A DNA stretch of 64,000 bases from Actinotalea soli (GTDB lineage Bacteria > Actinomycetota > Actinomycetes > Actinomycetales > Cellulomonadaceae), in NCBI RefSeq assembly GCF_017565425.1, contig NZ_JAGEMK010000007.1:62001-126000 (forward strand), written 5' to 3'. Shown piece after piece: positions 1 through 8,409 of this stretch. Position 1 is the stretch's first letter. Each line of letters opens with the position of its first letter. Under the pieces are notes generated by a model, which was given only the letters and a program-made list of their open reading frames with translations, was not told the origin of the DNA and did not search any database. Both the position numbers and the translations under genes were made by a program.

Positions 1-147
1 TGCCTCCTCGACCAGGTCGCCGAGACCTGCCGCCCGCGCACCGAGAGCCTCGCCGACCCAGCGGATGCGGCCCCCGTCGACCGCGACGACCCCGTCGGGG
101 ATCAGGCCGGTGGGGGTCACCACCCGTCCGCGCAGCAGGGTGGTCAC
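1..147 (-). CDS. nagA: N-terminal part of an amidohydrolase, probably N-acetylglucosamine-6-phosphate deacetylase (partial)
   Basis: Only the first 49 codons lie in the window; the gene runs off the left edge. The peptide opens VTTLLRGRVVTPTG and continues with DGVVAVDGGRIRWVG, the small N-terminal beta-sandwich that precedes the TIM barrel in NagA and related amidohydrolases. The start is a GTG with GAGGAGG seven bases upstream. NagA removes the acetyl group from GlcNAc-6-phosphate in amino-sugar catabolism. The metal-binding HxH and later catalytic residues are outside the window, so another amidohydrolase (dihydroorotase- or imidazolonepropionase-like) cannot be excluded. It is transcribed divergently from the SpeD-like/LuxI-like pair. 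Confidence 0.6.
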   Translation of the reverse strand, partial: MTTLLRGRVVTPTGLIPDGVVAVDGGRIRWVGEALGARAAGLGDLVEEA

Positions 148-247
148 CCAGGGCCTCCTCGAGCTCGTGGGCACGAGGCCGAGAGCGACTCGTGCCCGAT
201 CAGCCTAGTGCGGAGGCCCGCGGCAGGGCATGATCGGTGTGCTGTCG

Positions 248-269
248 GTCACACGGCTGTGACAGCCGT
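248..269. promoter_or_regulatory. Two overlapping perfect dyads, possible operator
   Basis: GTCACA-CGGC-TGTGAC (248-263, 6-bp arms) overlaps ACGGCTG-TGA-CAGCCGT (253-269, 7-bp arms). They lie in the divergent region between the nagA-like gene and the SpeD-like gene. The nested symmetry suggests a protein-binding site for a dimeric regulator. The half-sites resemble CRP/GlxR boxes, but in the inverted orientation. No regulator gene for this locus is visible in the window. Confidence 0.35.
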
Positions 270-310
270 CGGCCGACCGGTGTGGCAACTGGGTGAACGC
301 CCCCCTCAAA

Positions 311-348
311 CAGGGACAGGTCGGACATACTGGCGCGACCTGCCCCTG
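311..348 (+). promoter_or_regulatory. Strong hairpin/dyad upstream of the SpeD-like gene
   Basis: CAGGG-A-CAGGTCG (311-323) pairs with CGACCTG-C-CCCTG (336-348): 12 bp with a single A.C mismatch around a 12-nt centre that contains CATACT (326-331), a -10-like hexamer. It ends 34 nt before the GTG start. It may be an operator covering the core promoter or an RNA stem in the leader. No T-tract follows, so a simple terminator is unlikely. Confidence 0.4.
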
Positions 349-382
349 ACGATCATGGGGCCGAAACCCTCGGAGGACTGCT

Positions 383-724
383 GTGCGAGACCTGGCCCCA
401 GAGATCCATCGTCAGCGCCTCGTCGTGGAGGGACTGTGCCGTGAGCCGATCAGCGCCGCCTCGATCTCCGCCTACCTCTCGCAGCTGTCGAAGTCCATCG
501 ACATGGTCGAGCTCACCGAACCGGTGACCCACCAGTCCCCCCTGTACGGGTGGGCCGGCTGGATCCACTGGGAGACCTCGGGGGCCCACTTCTACGCCTG
601 GGACCAGCCCCGGCTGTTCTTCAGCGTCGACATCTACGCCTGCAAGCCCTTCGTGGCCGAGGCTGCGGTCGAGCTCACCCGTGAGTGGTTCGACGCCACC
701 GAGGTCGTCTACAAGGAGTTCTGA
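383..724 (+). CDS. S-adenosylmethionine decarboxylase-like (SpeD-fold) protein, divergent active site
   Basis: The 113-residue protein matches the length and pattern of prokaryotic SpeD/SpeH, small pyruvoyl enzymes that cleave themselves at a serine and decarboxylate AdoMet for spermidine synthesis. The central stretch WETSGAHFYAW followed by SVDIYAC aligns by eye with B. subtilis ESHLTIHSF...SIDVYTC. Ser66 falls on the processing serine and Cys87 on the catalytic cysteine, while the processing histidine is replaced by Tyr71 (His69 is close by). The start is GTG with GGAGG six bases upstream. The stop overlaps the next start by one base (TGATG), so the two genes are translationally coupled. 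No spermidine synthase gene lies nearby. Seen: fold-level similarity and residue changes. Inferred: it may act on another substrate (SpeD homologues with arginine or ornithine decarboxylase activity are known), may be inactive, or may make decarboxylated AdoMet for the downstream enzyme. Confidence 0.6.
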   Translation: MRDLAPEIHRQRLVVEGLCREPISAASISAYLSQLSKSIDMVELTEPVTHQSPLYGWAGWIHWETSGAHFYAWDQPRLFFSVDIYACKPFVAEAAVELTREWFDATEVVYKEF

Positions 725-1488
725 TGAGCGCCGTCCCGTACTCCATGCACTTCGCCCCCGAGGGCGATCTGCTCGAGTCTGCTCGCGAGTGCGAGGCCGA
801 GGTCTTCCTGCGCTGGTACGGCAACACGCGCGAGCAGCTCGCCGAGGAGTACGGCCCCTACGACGACGCCTCGGCCTTCCTCGCGATCGCGGACCGGGCG
901 GGCGAGGTGGTCGGGGCCGTGCGGCTGCTCGCCCCCGGGGGGCGAGCGGGGCTCAAGACCCTGACCGACGTCGCGGCCCCGCCCTGGTCGGTACCCGGCG
1001 CGAGGGTCGCGGCCGCGGCCGGCCTCGACCTCGGCTCGACCTGGGAGATCGCGACCCTCGGGGTGCGGCGTCAGGACCGGGCCGACGGGCTGCGCCTGTC
1101 CCTGGCGCTGTACCACGGCCTCATCGCGGTGTGCCGGGCCAACGGGATGACCTCGTTCGTGGCCGTGCTCGACGAGCGCGTCCGACGCCTGCTGCACTCG
1201 GTCGGCCTGCTCACGCAGGTGCTGCCGGGGACCTCGACGGCGCCCTACCTGGGCTCCGCGGCGAGCACCCCGGTCTTCGCACGGTGCGTCCCGGTGCTCG
1301 ACAACCAGCGCCAGCAGTTCCCCGACGCCTACCGCCTGGTGACGCTGGGGGTCGGGCTCGACGGCATCACCGTCCCGCCGGCTGAGGCGTTCCGCCTGCA
1401 CGACGGCCTGCGCGCCCCCGACGACCTGTCGAGCACCACGCTGGCCGCCGTCCCCTCCGACCTGGCTCTCCTGACCGGTCGCGCGTAG
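724..1488 (+). CDS. LuxI-like / GNAT-fold acyltransferase
   Basis: The 254-residue protein has the N-terminal layout of acyl-homoserine-lactone synthases: VF at 27-28, Trp31, EEYGPYD at 41-47, a GEVVGAVRLL strand at 60-69 with Arg67, and WEIATLGV at 107-114 matching the WELxRFAV strand of LuxI. The LuxI arginine after that glutamate is Thr111 here, and the acidic ExDxxD set is only partly kept. It therefore looks like a LuxI/FeeM-type N-acyl transferase rather than a proven AHL synthase. The start ATG overlaps the TGA of the SpeD-like gene, fixing the start and implying co-translation. About 60 extra C-terminal residues follow the GNAT core. Likely cytoplasmic; substrate unknown. The natural idea is that it acylates the product of its partner or uses AdoMet itself. 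It converges on a GGDEF-EAL gene 18 bp away. Confidence 0.6.
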   Translation: MSAVPYSMHFAPEGDLLESARECEAEVFLRWYGNTREQLAEEYGPYDDASAFLAIADRAGEVVGAVRLLAPGGRAGLKTLTDVAAPPWSVPGARVAAAAGLDLGSTWEIATLGVRRQDRADGLRLSLALYHGLIAVCRANGMTSFVAVLDERVRRLLHSVGLLTQVLPGTSTAPYLGSAASTPVFARCVPVLDNQRQQFPDAYRLVTLGVGLDGITVPPAEAFRLHDGLRAPDDLSSTTLAAVPSDLALLTGRA

Positions 1489-1506
1489 GCCTGCTGACCG
1501 GACCTG

Positions 1507-3819
1507 CTAGCCCTGCTGACCGAACGCGTCGAGGGAGATCGTCGTCGTCCCCGGGCTGCCGAAGCGCTCGGCCTGACGCCGTCGCACCCACGGCGCGACC
1601 TCCGAGGCCGGCATGGGCCGGGCGACGTGGAAGCCCTGGAGGACGTCGACCCCCATGGGCAGCAGCTCGGCCGCGGCCGCCTGGTCCTCGACGCCCTCGG
1701 CGACCAGGCGCAGCCCGAAGGCGCGGGCCATCTGGGCCGTGGTCTGCACGATCATGCGGCTGCGCTCGTCGGTGGCCACCGGGGTGATGAAGGAGCGGTC
1801 CATCTTGATCTCCTGGACGGGCAGGTCCCGCAGGTAGGACAACGACGAGAACCCGGTCCCGTAGTCGTCGATCGCCACCTGCACCCCGTGGCGCCGTAGC
1901 TCGAGCAGGGCCTCGCGCGCGCGCTCCGGCTCGGCCAGGAACGAGTCCTCGGTGACCTCGACCATGAGTCGGTCGGCGGGGAAGGTGGCGTCGTCGAGGG
2001 CCGAGATGAGCTGGGGCAGGATGCGTCCGCCGACCAGCTCGGGCGGGGCCCAGTTCATCGCGACCCGGAAGGTGAAGCCGGCCTCGGCCCACCGGCGGGT
2101 GTCGGCGAGCACCCGGCGCAGGACCACCTCGGTGACCTCGGCCATCAGGCCCGAGGCACGGGCGTCGGCGAGGAAGGCCACCGGGGAGAGCAGGCCCTCG
2201 GTCGGGTGCCGCCAGCGGACCAGCGCCTCGACGGCGACCACGCCGCCCGTCCGGGCGTCGACCTGCGGCTGGTACCAGACGACGAGCTGACCGGTGGTGA
2301 CGGCCTGACGGAGAGCCTCGCTGCGGGAGAGCCGGTGCTGGGCCAGCCCGTCGTGCGCGGGGTCGAAGAGCAGGGTGCCCGCCCCGGTCTGCTTGGCCTG
2401 GTACATCGCGATGTCGGCCCGGCGCAGGAGCTCGGTCGAGGACTGGTCCTCGGGCTGACGGACGGTGATGCCGACCGAGGCGTCCAGGCTCAGGTCGAGC
2501 CCGCGGACGCGCAAGCGGTCCTTGAGGACGGTGCGCAGGCGCTGGGCCGTCTCGTGCAGGGAGAGGACGTCGTCGCTCGGCACCACGAGGGCGAACTCGT
2601 CCCCGCCGAGCCGGGCCAGGGTGATGCGGTGGTCGAGGTTGGCACGCATCCGGTGCGCGAGGGTCACGAGGACCTCGTCGCCGACCATGTGCCCGAGGCT
2701 GTCGTTGACGTCCTTGAACCCGTCGAGGTCGAGCAGCACGACGCCGATCGACCGCTCCGAACGCAGCCGCGTGTCGACCACGGAGAGCAGGGCGCGTCGG
2801 TTGGGCAGTCCCGTGAGCTCGTCGGTCATCGAGAGCCGCATCGCCTCGGCGGCCCCGCGGGCCTCGCGCAGGGCGATCGTCATCCTGGCCCCGACCCCCA
2901 CGAGGGTGACCAGGGCGGGGATCTTGACCGACCAGCCGACCAGCCCTGGCGGGTCGACCATGAGCATCACGAGGGCCAGGCCGGCCGCGGAGGCGAGCAG
3001 GACGGCGCTGCGGATCCCGTCGTCCTCGGGGGCCACCACGCTCACCCGACGTTCGCAGGCGCCGGCGACGACGAGGGCGAAGCTCGCGCCCCAGAGGGCG
3101 GCGAGGACCAGGCTCGTCGAGTAGGTCCCGTCGTCGTGCCCGAGCAGGAAGGTGCTGTCCGCGACGGCGAGCCCCAGGAACCCGAGGAGGAGCGCGACCG
3201 AGGCGAGCGAGGGCTCCCGGTGCCGGACGAGCACCTGCGCGAGCACGACGCCGAACATCACGACGTTGATCAGCGGGTAGGCGACGGCCAGCAGCAGCGC
3301 GACCCCGCCCGACCCGAAGGTCGTCGTCAGCGGCATCAGCAGCGGGAAGGCGGCGAGGCAGACCGCGGCCCCGCACACGACCAGGGCCTCGAGCCACACG
3401 GCACCGGTCAGCGGAGACCGCCTCGGCCGGTCGACGAGGAGGAAGGCGGCCATCGCGAGGTAGGAGGCGAAGCAGAGGAACTCGCCCGGGGCCGGGAAGG
3501 TGACCGCGGTGACCGTCTGGCCCAGGGAGACGCTCGCCGAGCCGACGGCCCAGACGGCGACCGCGCCGGCCAGGAACAGCAGCGGGACCCGCCGCGCGGG
3601 ACGCAGCGCGGCCACGACGAGCAGGCGGACGACGAGGGTCGTGAAGAACACGCCGAGGGTCACGACCAGGGTGATCCGCACCGGGGTGCTGCCCGAGTCC
3701 CCCGGCACGAGGGCGGCGGTCCCGGCACCCAGGGCCAGGACCAGCCACGGCGCCCAGGCCAGGGCGCGGTCGGCGCGCGCGAGAGCAGGCGACGCGGCGT
3801 CGGCTCGCGCTGCAGCCAT
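1507..3819 (-). CDS. Membrane-anchored GGDEF-EAL c-di-GMP turnover protein
   Basis: The 770-residue protein has about eight hydrophobic segments over residues 20-320 (MASE-like sensor). A GGDEF domain follows (MTDELTGLPNRR near 330, intact GGDEF near 404), then an EAL domain with VVAVEALVRWRHP near 531 and DDYGTGFSSLSYL plus KMDRSFI further on. Both active-site signatures are intact, so it could make or degrade cyclic di-GMP, or one domain could be regulatory. It acts at the membrane. The start ATG has GAGGG eight bases upstream. The gene converges with the LuxI-like gene. A second GGDEF-EAL protein lies at 8734-10800. Confidence 0.9.
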   Translation of the reverse strand: MAAARADAASPALARADRALAWAPWLVLALGAGTAALVPGDSGSTPVRITLVVTLGVFFTTLVVRLLVVAALRPARRVPLLFLAGAVAVWAVGSASVSLGQTVTAVTFPAPGEFLCFASYLAMAAFLLVDRPRRSPLTGAVWLEALVVCGAAVCLAAFPLLMPLTTTFGSGGVALLLAVAYPLINVVMFGVVLAQVLVRHREPSLASVALLLGFLGLAVADSTFLLGHDDGTYSTSLVLAALWGASFALVVAGACERRVSVVAPEDDGIRSAVLLASAAGLALVMLMVDPPGLVGWSVKIPALVTLVGVGARMTIALREARGAAEAMRLSMTDELTGLPNRRALLSVVDTRLRSERSIGVVLLDLDGFKDVNDSLGHMVGDEVLVTLAHRMRANLDHRITLARLGGDEFALVVPSDDVLSLHETAQRLRTVLKDRLRVRGLDLSLDASVGITVRQPEDQSSTELLRRADIAMYQAKQTGAGTLLFDPAHDGLAQHRLSRSEALRQAVTTGQLVVWYQPQVDARTGGVVAVEALVRWRHPTEGLLSPVAFLADARASGLMAEVTEVVLRRVLADTRRWAEAGFTFRVAMNWAPPELVGGRILPQLISALDDATFPADRLMVEVTEDSFLAEPERAREALLELRRHGVQVAIDDYGTGFSSLSYLRDLPVQEIKMDRSFITPVATDERSRMIVQTTAQMARAFGLRLVAEGVEDQAAAAELLPMGVDVLQGFHVARPMPASEVAPWVRRRQAERFGSPGTTTISLDAFGQQG

Positions 3820-4012
3820 GGTGACCCTCGCTCTCTCGACCTACCGCCGCGCGCACCGCGGACGGAGCACGTCCCTGACATGCCCCCCACAGGTCAATCG
3901 GCGCGAATTGTCCGAACTTGAGGCCCGGTGTTCGCCTGTCTCAGGGTGGACCCCTCGGCCGTGATGCGCGCGCCGACCCGCGGGGGCGAGGCAGGGCGCG
4001 CACCGTGCAGCA

Positions 4013-5152
4013 TCACCGGTGCCGTTCCCCTGGGCCGACGTACTCGCTCAGCGGGCGGATCAGGGCGTTGTCGGCGCGCTGCTCGAGGACATGAGCGGTC
4101 CAGCCCATGATGCGGCTCACCGCGAACAGCGGGGTGAACGTCTCGGTCTCGAAGCCCATGAGGTGGTACGCGGGGCCGGCCGGGTAGTCGAGGTTGGGCA
4201 GGATGCCGGTGCGCGCGGTCATCCCCCGCTCGAGGGCCTCGTACCGTTCGAGGAGGTCCTGCCTGCCGGTGTGCTCGACCAGCCGGTCGAGGGCCTCGCG
4301 CATCGTGGGCACCCGGGAGTCGCCGTGCTTGTACACACGGTGCCCGAAGCCCATGATCTTGCGGCGCTCGCCCAGGGCCCGCTCGAGCCACTCCTCGGTG
4401 CCCGCCGCGGACCCGATCTCGGCGAGGGTCTCCATGACGGCCTCGTTGGCGCCCCCGTGCAGCGGGCCCTTGAGGGCACCGATCGCGGCGACCACGGACG
4501 AGTACAGGTCGGACAGGGTCGAGGTGACCACGCGGGCCGTGAAGGTCGAGGCGTTGAACGAGTGCTCGGCGTACAGCACCATCGAGACCTGGAAGGCGTC
4601 GTGCACGACCGGATCGGGCGCCTCGCCGAAGGTCATCCACAGCAGGTTGGCCGCGTGGTCCAGGTCGTCCCGCGGCGGCACCGGGCCCAGCCCCAGCCGC
4701 CGGCGGCGGTCCCGCGCGACGACGGTGGGCAGCTGGGCGAACAGCCGCACCGACCGCGCGAGGTCCGCCTCGGCCGAGGAGTCGCGACCTGCGTCCTCGC
4801 TGCCGATCACGCTGACGGCGGTCCGCAGCACGTCCATGGGATGGGCCGAGCGGGGCAGGGCGTCGACCGTGGCCTCGACCAGAGGCGAGAGGAACCTCTC
4901 GGACCGTTCGAGGTGGGCGAGGCCCTCGAGCTCAGCGGGGTCGGGCAGCTCACCGTGCCAGAGCAGCCACGCGACCTCCTCGACCGCGCAGTCGCGGGCG
5001 AGCTCCTGGACGGGGTAGCCGCGGTAGAGCAGCGAGTTCGACGCGGGGTCCACGTGGGAGACGGCCGTGGTGTCCACGACGACCCCGGCGAGGCCGCGGG
5101 CCACCCGGTGCTCACCCGCGGCGGGCCTCGGCTCGGTCGGTGTGCTGGTCAT
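4013..5152 (-). CDS. prpC: 2-methylcitrate synthase / citrate synthase
   Basis: This 379-residue citrate-synthase-family enzyme condenses propionyl-CoA (or acetyl-CoA) with oxaloacetate. Visible signatures are GPLHGGAN with the first catalytic His, the family motif GFGHRVYKHGDSR, and PNLDYPAG with the catalytic Asp; the C-terminal IRPLSEYVGP is common in the actinobacterial 2-methylcitrate synthases. It is the last gene of the GntR-prpD-prpB-prpC run, starting 55 nt after prpB, which supports the methylcitrate role over the TCA role. The ATG at 5152 has AAGGAG seven bases upstream; the reading frame stays open further upstream, but that extension lacks family similarity. Confidence 0.9.
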   Translation of the reverse strand: MTSTPTEPRPAAGEHRVARGLAGVVVDTTAVSHVDPASNSLLYRGYPVQELARDCAVEEVAWLLWHGELPDPAELEGLAHLERSERFLSPLVEATVDALPRSAHPMDVLRTAVSVIGSEDAGRDSSAEADLARSVRLFAQLPTVVARDRRRRLGLGPVPPRDDLDHAANLLWMTFGEAPDPVVHDAFQVSMVLYAEHSFNASTFTARVVTSTLSDLYSSVVAAIGALKGPLHGGANEAVMETLAEIGSAAGTEEWLERALGERRKIMGFGHRVYKHGDSRVPTMREALDRLVEHTGRQDLLERYEALERGMTARTGILPNLDYPAGPAYHLMGFETETFTPLFAVSRIMGWTAHVLEQRADNALIRPLSEYVGPGERHR

Positions 5153-5207
5153 GTGCGCTCCTTCGCGTCCATGTCGCTGTGCGTCGGTGGGGCAGGTCAG
5201 GGCCGGG

Positions 5208-6110
5208 TCATCCGCCGTACCCGGTCGAGGTGAAGACGGTCGAGTCGAAGCGCTCGTAGCCCGCGTAGTCGAGGAGCTCGTACAACCGCGCGCGGGTCTG
5301 CATCTGCGGGACCAGCGGCTCGAGGGTGCCCCGCTCGGCGAGAAGGTCGAGGGCGTCCTCGGCGGCACCCATCGCGAGGCGGAGCAGCGAGACGGGGTGG
5401 ATGACGACGTCCACGCCGACCTCCGCGAGCCGGGCGTGGGTCACGAGCTCGGTCCGGCCGAACTCGGTCATGTTGGCCAGGAGGGGCACGTCCACCGCGC
5501 GGCGGACCGCCTCGAGCTCGTGCAGGTCGGTCAGCGCCTCGGGGAACACCGCGTCGGCTCCGGCGTCGACCAGGGCACGCAGCCGGTCCAGGGTCGCGTC
5601 GAGACCCTCGACGGCGCGGACGTCGGTCCGGGCCATGATCAGGAGGTCGGGGTCCCGGCGCGCGTCGACCGCGGCCCGGACCCGGCGCAGGGCCGTGGGG
5701 AGGTCGACCACGGCCTTGCCGTCGAGGTGCCCGCACCGCTTGGGGTTGACCTGGTCCTCGACGTGGAGGCCGGCGACGCCGGCGTCCTCGAGCACCTGGA
5801 CGGTGCGGGCCATGCTCATGGGTTCGCCGAAGCCGGTGTCGGCGTCGACCAGGACGGGGAGGTCGGTCACCCGGGCGACCTGCTGGGCACGGTGCGCGAC
5901 CTCGGTGAGGGTGGTCAGCCCGACGTCGGGCAGGCCGAGGTCCGCGGCGACCACCGCCCCCGAGAGATACACCCCGCCCATGCCCTTGTCCTGGATGAGC
6001 CGGGCGGAGAGCGGGTTGAAGGCCCCCGGCATGACGAGCAGCTCGTCGGCGGCGAGGCGGGCGCGCAGGTCGGCCCGCTTGGCCGCGGGGGTCCTGGTCG
6101 AGTGGAGCAT
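5208..6110 (-). CDS. prpB: 2-methylisocitrate lyase
   Basis: The 300-residue protein belongs to the isocitrate lyase/PEP mutase superfamily. It cleaves 2-methylisocitrate to pyruvate and succinate, the final step of propionate oxidation. Key features are the KRCGH active-site loop with the catalytic cysteine, VDADTGFG with the Mg-binding aspartates, GLHVEDQ, and MARTDVRAVEG. Its ATG at 6110 overlaps the TGA of prpD by one base, so translation is coupled. The open frame upstream of this ATG is an antisense/overlap artefact of the prpD region and is excluded. Confidence 0.95.
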   Translation of the reverse strand: MLHSTRTPAAKRADLRARLAADELLVMPGAFNPLSARLIQDKGMGGVYLSGAVVAADLGLPDVGLTTLTEVAHRAQQVARVTDLPVLVDADTGFGEPMSMARTVQVLEDAGVAGLHVEDQVNPKRCGHLDGKAVVDLPTALRRVRAAVDARRDPDLLIMARTDVRAVEGLDATLDRLRALVDAGADAVFPEALTDLHELEAVRRAVDVPLLANMTEFGRTELVTHARLAEVGVDVVIHPVSLLRLAMGAAEDALDLLAERGTLEPLVPQMQTRARLYELLDYAGYERFDSTVFTSTGYGG

Positions 6111-7651
6111 CAGAAGATCCCTCGGGTCGGGGCCACCGCGGCGAGGAGGTCGGGCGGGGCGGTGACGGTGAGCGCGCCGAGCTCCTCGGGGCCCAGCCCG
6201 GGCAGGCGCTGGGCGACCTCGAGGAAACGCTCGGCCTCGGCCTCCTCGAGGACCCCGGCGGCCAGCGTGCGGAACTTCCCGAGGTACTGCTCCCGCGCGA
6301 ACGGCCGCGCACCGAGCGGGTGCGCGTCGGCCACGGCGATCTCCTCGACGAGGCGACGGCCGTCGGTGAAGGTCACCTCGACCCGGCCGCCGAAGGCCTT
6401 CTCGGCCGGGTCGGTCGCGTGGTAGCGGCGGGTCCAGGCGGGGTCCTCGGTCGTGGTGACCTTCTGCCACAGCGCGACCGTGTCGGGCCGGGACGCGCGC
6501 TCGGGGGCGTAGGAGTCCACGTGGTGCCACGCACCGTCCTGGAGGGCCACCGCCACGATGTACGGGATCGAGTGGTCGAGGGTCTCGCGGGACGCGTGCG
6601 GGTCGTACTTCTGCGGGTCGTTCGCCCCCGAGCCGATGACGTGGTGGGTGTGGTGGCTCGTGCGGATCACGATCTGCTCGACCCGCTCGGGGTCGGCCAC
6701 CTCGGGGTGCTCGCGGTGCAGCCGCCGGGCGAGGTCGATGAGGGCCTGGGACTGGTACTCGGCCGAGTGCTCCTTGGTGTAGGTGTCGAGGATCGCCCGC
6801 TTGGGCTCTCCCGGTGCCGGCAGGGGGACCTCGTAGCGCGACCCGGGCCCGTCGAGCAGCCACGCCAGGACCCCGTCCTCCCCCTCGTAGATCGGTGTCG
6901 GCGAGGTCTGGCCGCGCATGGCGCGGTCGACCGCCTCGATCGCGACCTTGGCGGCGAAGGCCGGGGCGTAGGCCTTCCAGGTCGAGATCTCCCCCTTGCG
7001 GGACTGCCGCGTCGCGGTCGTCGTGTGCAGGGCCTGACCCACCGCGTGGAAGGTGGTCACGGGATCGAGGTCCAGGAGGGTGCCCAGGGCCGCAGCCACC
7101 GCGGGCCCGAGGTGGGCGACGTGGTCGATCTTGTGCCGGTGCAGGCTGATCGCCCGCACCAGGTCCACCTGGACCTCGTAGCCCGTGGCCACCGCCCGCA
7201 CGAGCTCGGTCCCGCCGACCCGCCGCCCGCCGGGCAGCGGCCGCCCGAGCAGGTGCTGGGCCACCGCGAGCACGGGGGCGATCGTGTCCCCCGGGTGGGA
7301 GTAGTCCGCGGCGAGGAAGGTGTCGTGGAAGTCGAGCTCGCGCACGGCCGTGCCGTTGGCCCAGGCCGCCCACTCGGGGCTCACCCGACGCACACCCTCC
7401 AGCCCGACGACGGTCGCCCCCGGCGCGCTCGGGTGCGCGAGGGCCTGGTCACGGGCTGCCGCGACGGGAGCCCGCGTCAGGGCGGCCGTGGCCACGGCCA
7501 TGTTGTCGATCAGCCGGTTGACGACCATCTCTTCCACGGCCGGCTCGACCGCGACCGGGTCGGCCGCGACCTCGGCGATCCGCCAGGCGAGCTGCTGCTC
7601 GCGCGGCAGGCCGTCGGCGCTGGGGTGCACACGCAGGTGGTGGGTGATCAC
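6110..7651 (-). CDS. prpD: 2-methylcitrate dehydratase (MmgE/PrpD family)
   Basis: The 513-residue protein has the length and sequence character of PrpD, which dehydrates 2-methylcitrate to 2-methyl-cis-aconitate. Recognisable stretches include [20 protein letters not shown], the conserved substrate-pocket motif near residue 95, then SHPGD, and [18 protein letters not shown] in the middle. It sits between the GntR regulator (ATGA overlap upstream) and prpB (TGATG overlap downstream), so regulator and enzymes form one transcription unit. Hydration to methylisocitrate would need an aconitase encoded elsewhere. Confidence 0.93.
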   Translation of the reverse strand: MITHHLRVHPSADGLPREQQLAWRIAEVAADPVAVEPAVEEMVVNRLIDNMAVATAALTRAPVAAARDQALAHPSAPGATVVGLEGVRRVSPEWAAWANGTAVRELDFHDTFLAADYSHPGDTIAPVLAVAQHLLGRPLPGGRRVGGTELVRAVATGYEVQVDLVRAISLHRHKIDHVAHLGPAVAAALGTLLDLDPVTTFHAVGQALHTTTATRQSRKGEISTWKAYAPAFAAKVAIEAVDRAMRGQTSPTPIYEGEDGVLAWLLDGPGSRYEVPLPAPGEPKRAILDTYTKEHSAEYQSQALIDLARRLHREHPEVADPERVEQIVIRTSHHTHHVIGSGANDPQKYDPHASRETLDHSIPYIVAVALQDGAWHHVDSYAPERASRPDTVALWQKVTTTEDPAWTRRYHATDPAEKAFGGRVEVTFTDGRRLVEEIAVADAHPLGARPFAREQYLGKFRTLAAGVLEEAEAERFLEVAQRLPGLGPEELGALTVTAPPDLLAAVAPTRGIF

Positions 7652-8319
7652 GAGGCTCCTTCGAGGTGGCTGGCGTCGAGAGCGTGGGCACGCAGGGTCA
7701 CGAGGGCCGTGTCGAGGCTCGCGCGGAGGTGGACCGCCGTCGCCTGCGCAGCGAGGGTCTCGTCGCCGTCGGCGATGGCGGTGGCGATCAGACGGTGCTC
7801 GTCCGCGGCGCGCACCAGCCGGGCGGCGTCGCCGTGGGCCAGACGTCTGATCCGCGCCACGTGGGGGCGCAGCCCGGCGAGGGCTCGACGCAGGTGCGGA
7901 CTGCCCATCGCCTCGTCGACCGCCACGTCGAGCTCGGCGACCACCGCGTAGTAGGCGGTGCGGGCGGGGTCGTGGTCGACCAGCAGGGCCGGTGCGGCGG
8001 CGAAGCGCTCCGCGAGCGCGGTGAAGACCTCGGACGAGCCGCGCCGGGCCGCGAGCCGTGCGGCCTGGGTCTCGAGGGCCTCACGGAGCTCGACCAGGTG
8101 CCGGACGTCGGCCGCGTCGAGGCCCGAGACGACGAGGGTGCGCCCCCGCGGCATGGCGAGCCCGTCGGCGACGAGCCGCGCGAGGGCCTCGCGCAGGGGG
8201 GTCCGCGAGACGCCGTGCCGTGCGGCCTGCTCGACCTCGCTGAGCTCTGTCCCCGGTGCAAGCTCCCAGGCGACGATCTCGGCCCGCAGGGCCTGGTAGA
8301 CGCGGTCACTGGCACGCAT
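7648..8319 (-). CDS. GntR-family (FadR/FCD subgroup) regulator of the prp operon
   Basis: This 223-residue transcription factor has an N-terminal winged helix ([20 protein letters not shown], then [20 protein letters not shown]) and an all-helical FCD ligand domain ([13 protein letters not shown], with later histidines that may bind metal). It is the first gene of the operon and overlaps prpD by ATGA. The ATG at 8319 is chosen because similarity begins there; the frame stays open for 23 codons upstream, across an operator. Two CTGYATACAG sites lie upstream, so autoregulation is likely. The natural effector would be a methylcitrate-cycle intermediate; this is inference. Confidence 0.88.
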   Translation of the reverse strand: MRASDRVYQALRAEIVAWELAPGTELSEVEQAARHGVSRTPLREALARLVADGLAMPRGRTLVVSGLDAADVRHLVELREALETQAARLAARRGSSEVFTALAERFAAAPALLVDHDPARTAYYAVVAELDVAVDEAMGSPHLRRALAGLRPHVARIRRLAHGDAARLVRAADEHRLIATAIADGDETLAAQATAVHLRASLDTALVTLRAHALDASHLEGAS

Positions 8320-8346
8320 GGCGCGACGATACGCCCCGTCAGGCGT

Positions 8347-8409
8347 TCTGTATACAGAGCATCGCTCAACCCCCGCTTCAGGCGGCACCTGAAGGCTTCC
8401 TGCATACAG
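8347..8409 (-). promoter_or_regulatory. Paired GntR operators upstream of the prp operon
   Basis: A perfect 12-bp palindrome TCTGTATACAGA (8347-8358) and a near-copy CTGCATACAG (8400-8409) lie 52 bp apart, about five helical turns. Between them is a further dyad, CTTCAGG-CGGCA-CCTGAAG (8376-8394). The palindrome half-site GTATAC is typical of FadR-subfamily GntR proteins. The remainder of the intergenic stretch, 8410-8632, shows no gene on either strand that I can support and no recognisable riboswitch. Confidence 0.65.

Noticed and set aside
248-263. CRP/GlxR binding site
   Set aside because: The half-sites TCACA and TGTGA are in the wrong order and spacing for TGTGA-N6-TCACA.
1367-3856. 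An 829-codon frame antisense-phase to the first GGDEF-EAL gene
   Set aside because: It is an arginine/proline-rich shadow of a high-GC gene in another frame; the overlapping 770-codon frame has intact GGDEF and EAL motifs.
5208-7373. A single 721-residue protein joining prpB to upstream sequence
   Set aside because: The upstream part is out-of-frame prpD; the TGATG overlap at 6110 gives the true prpB start.
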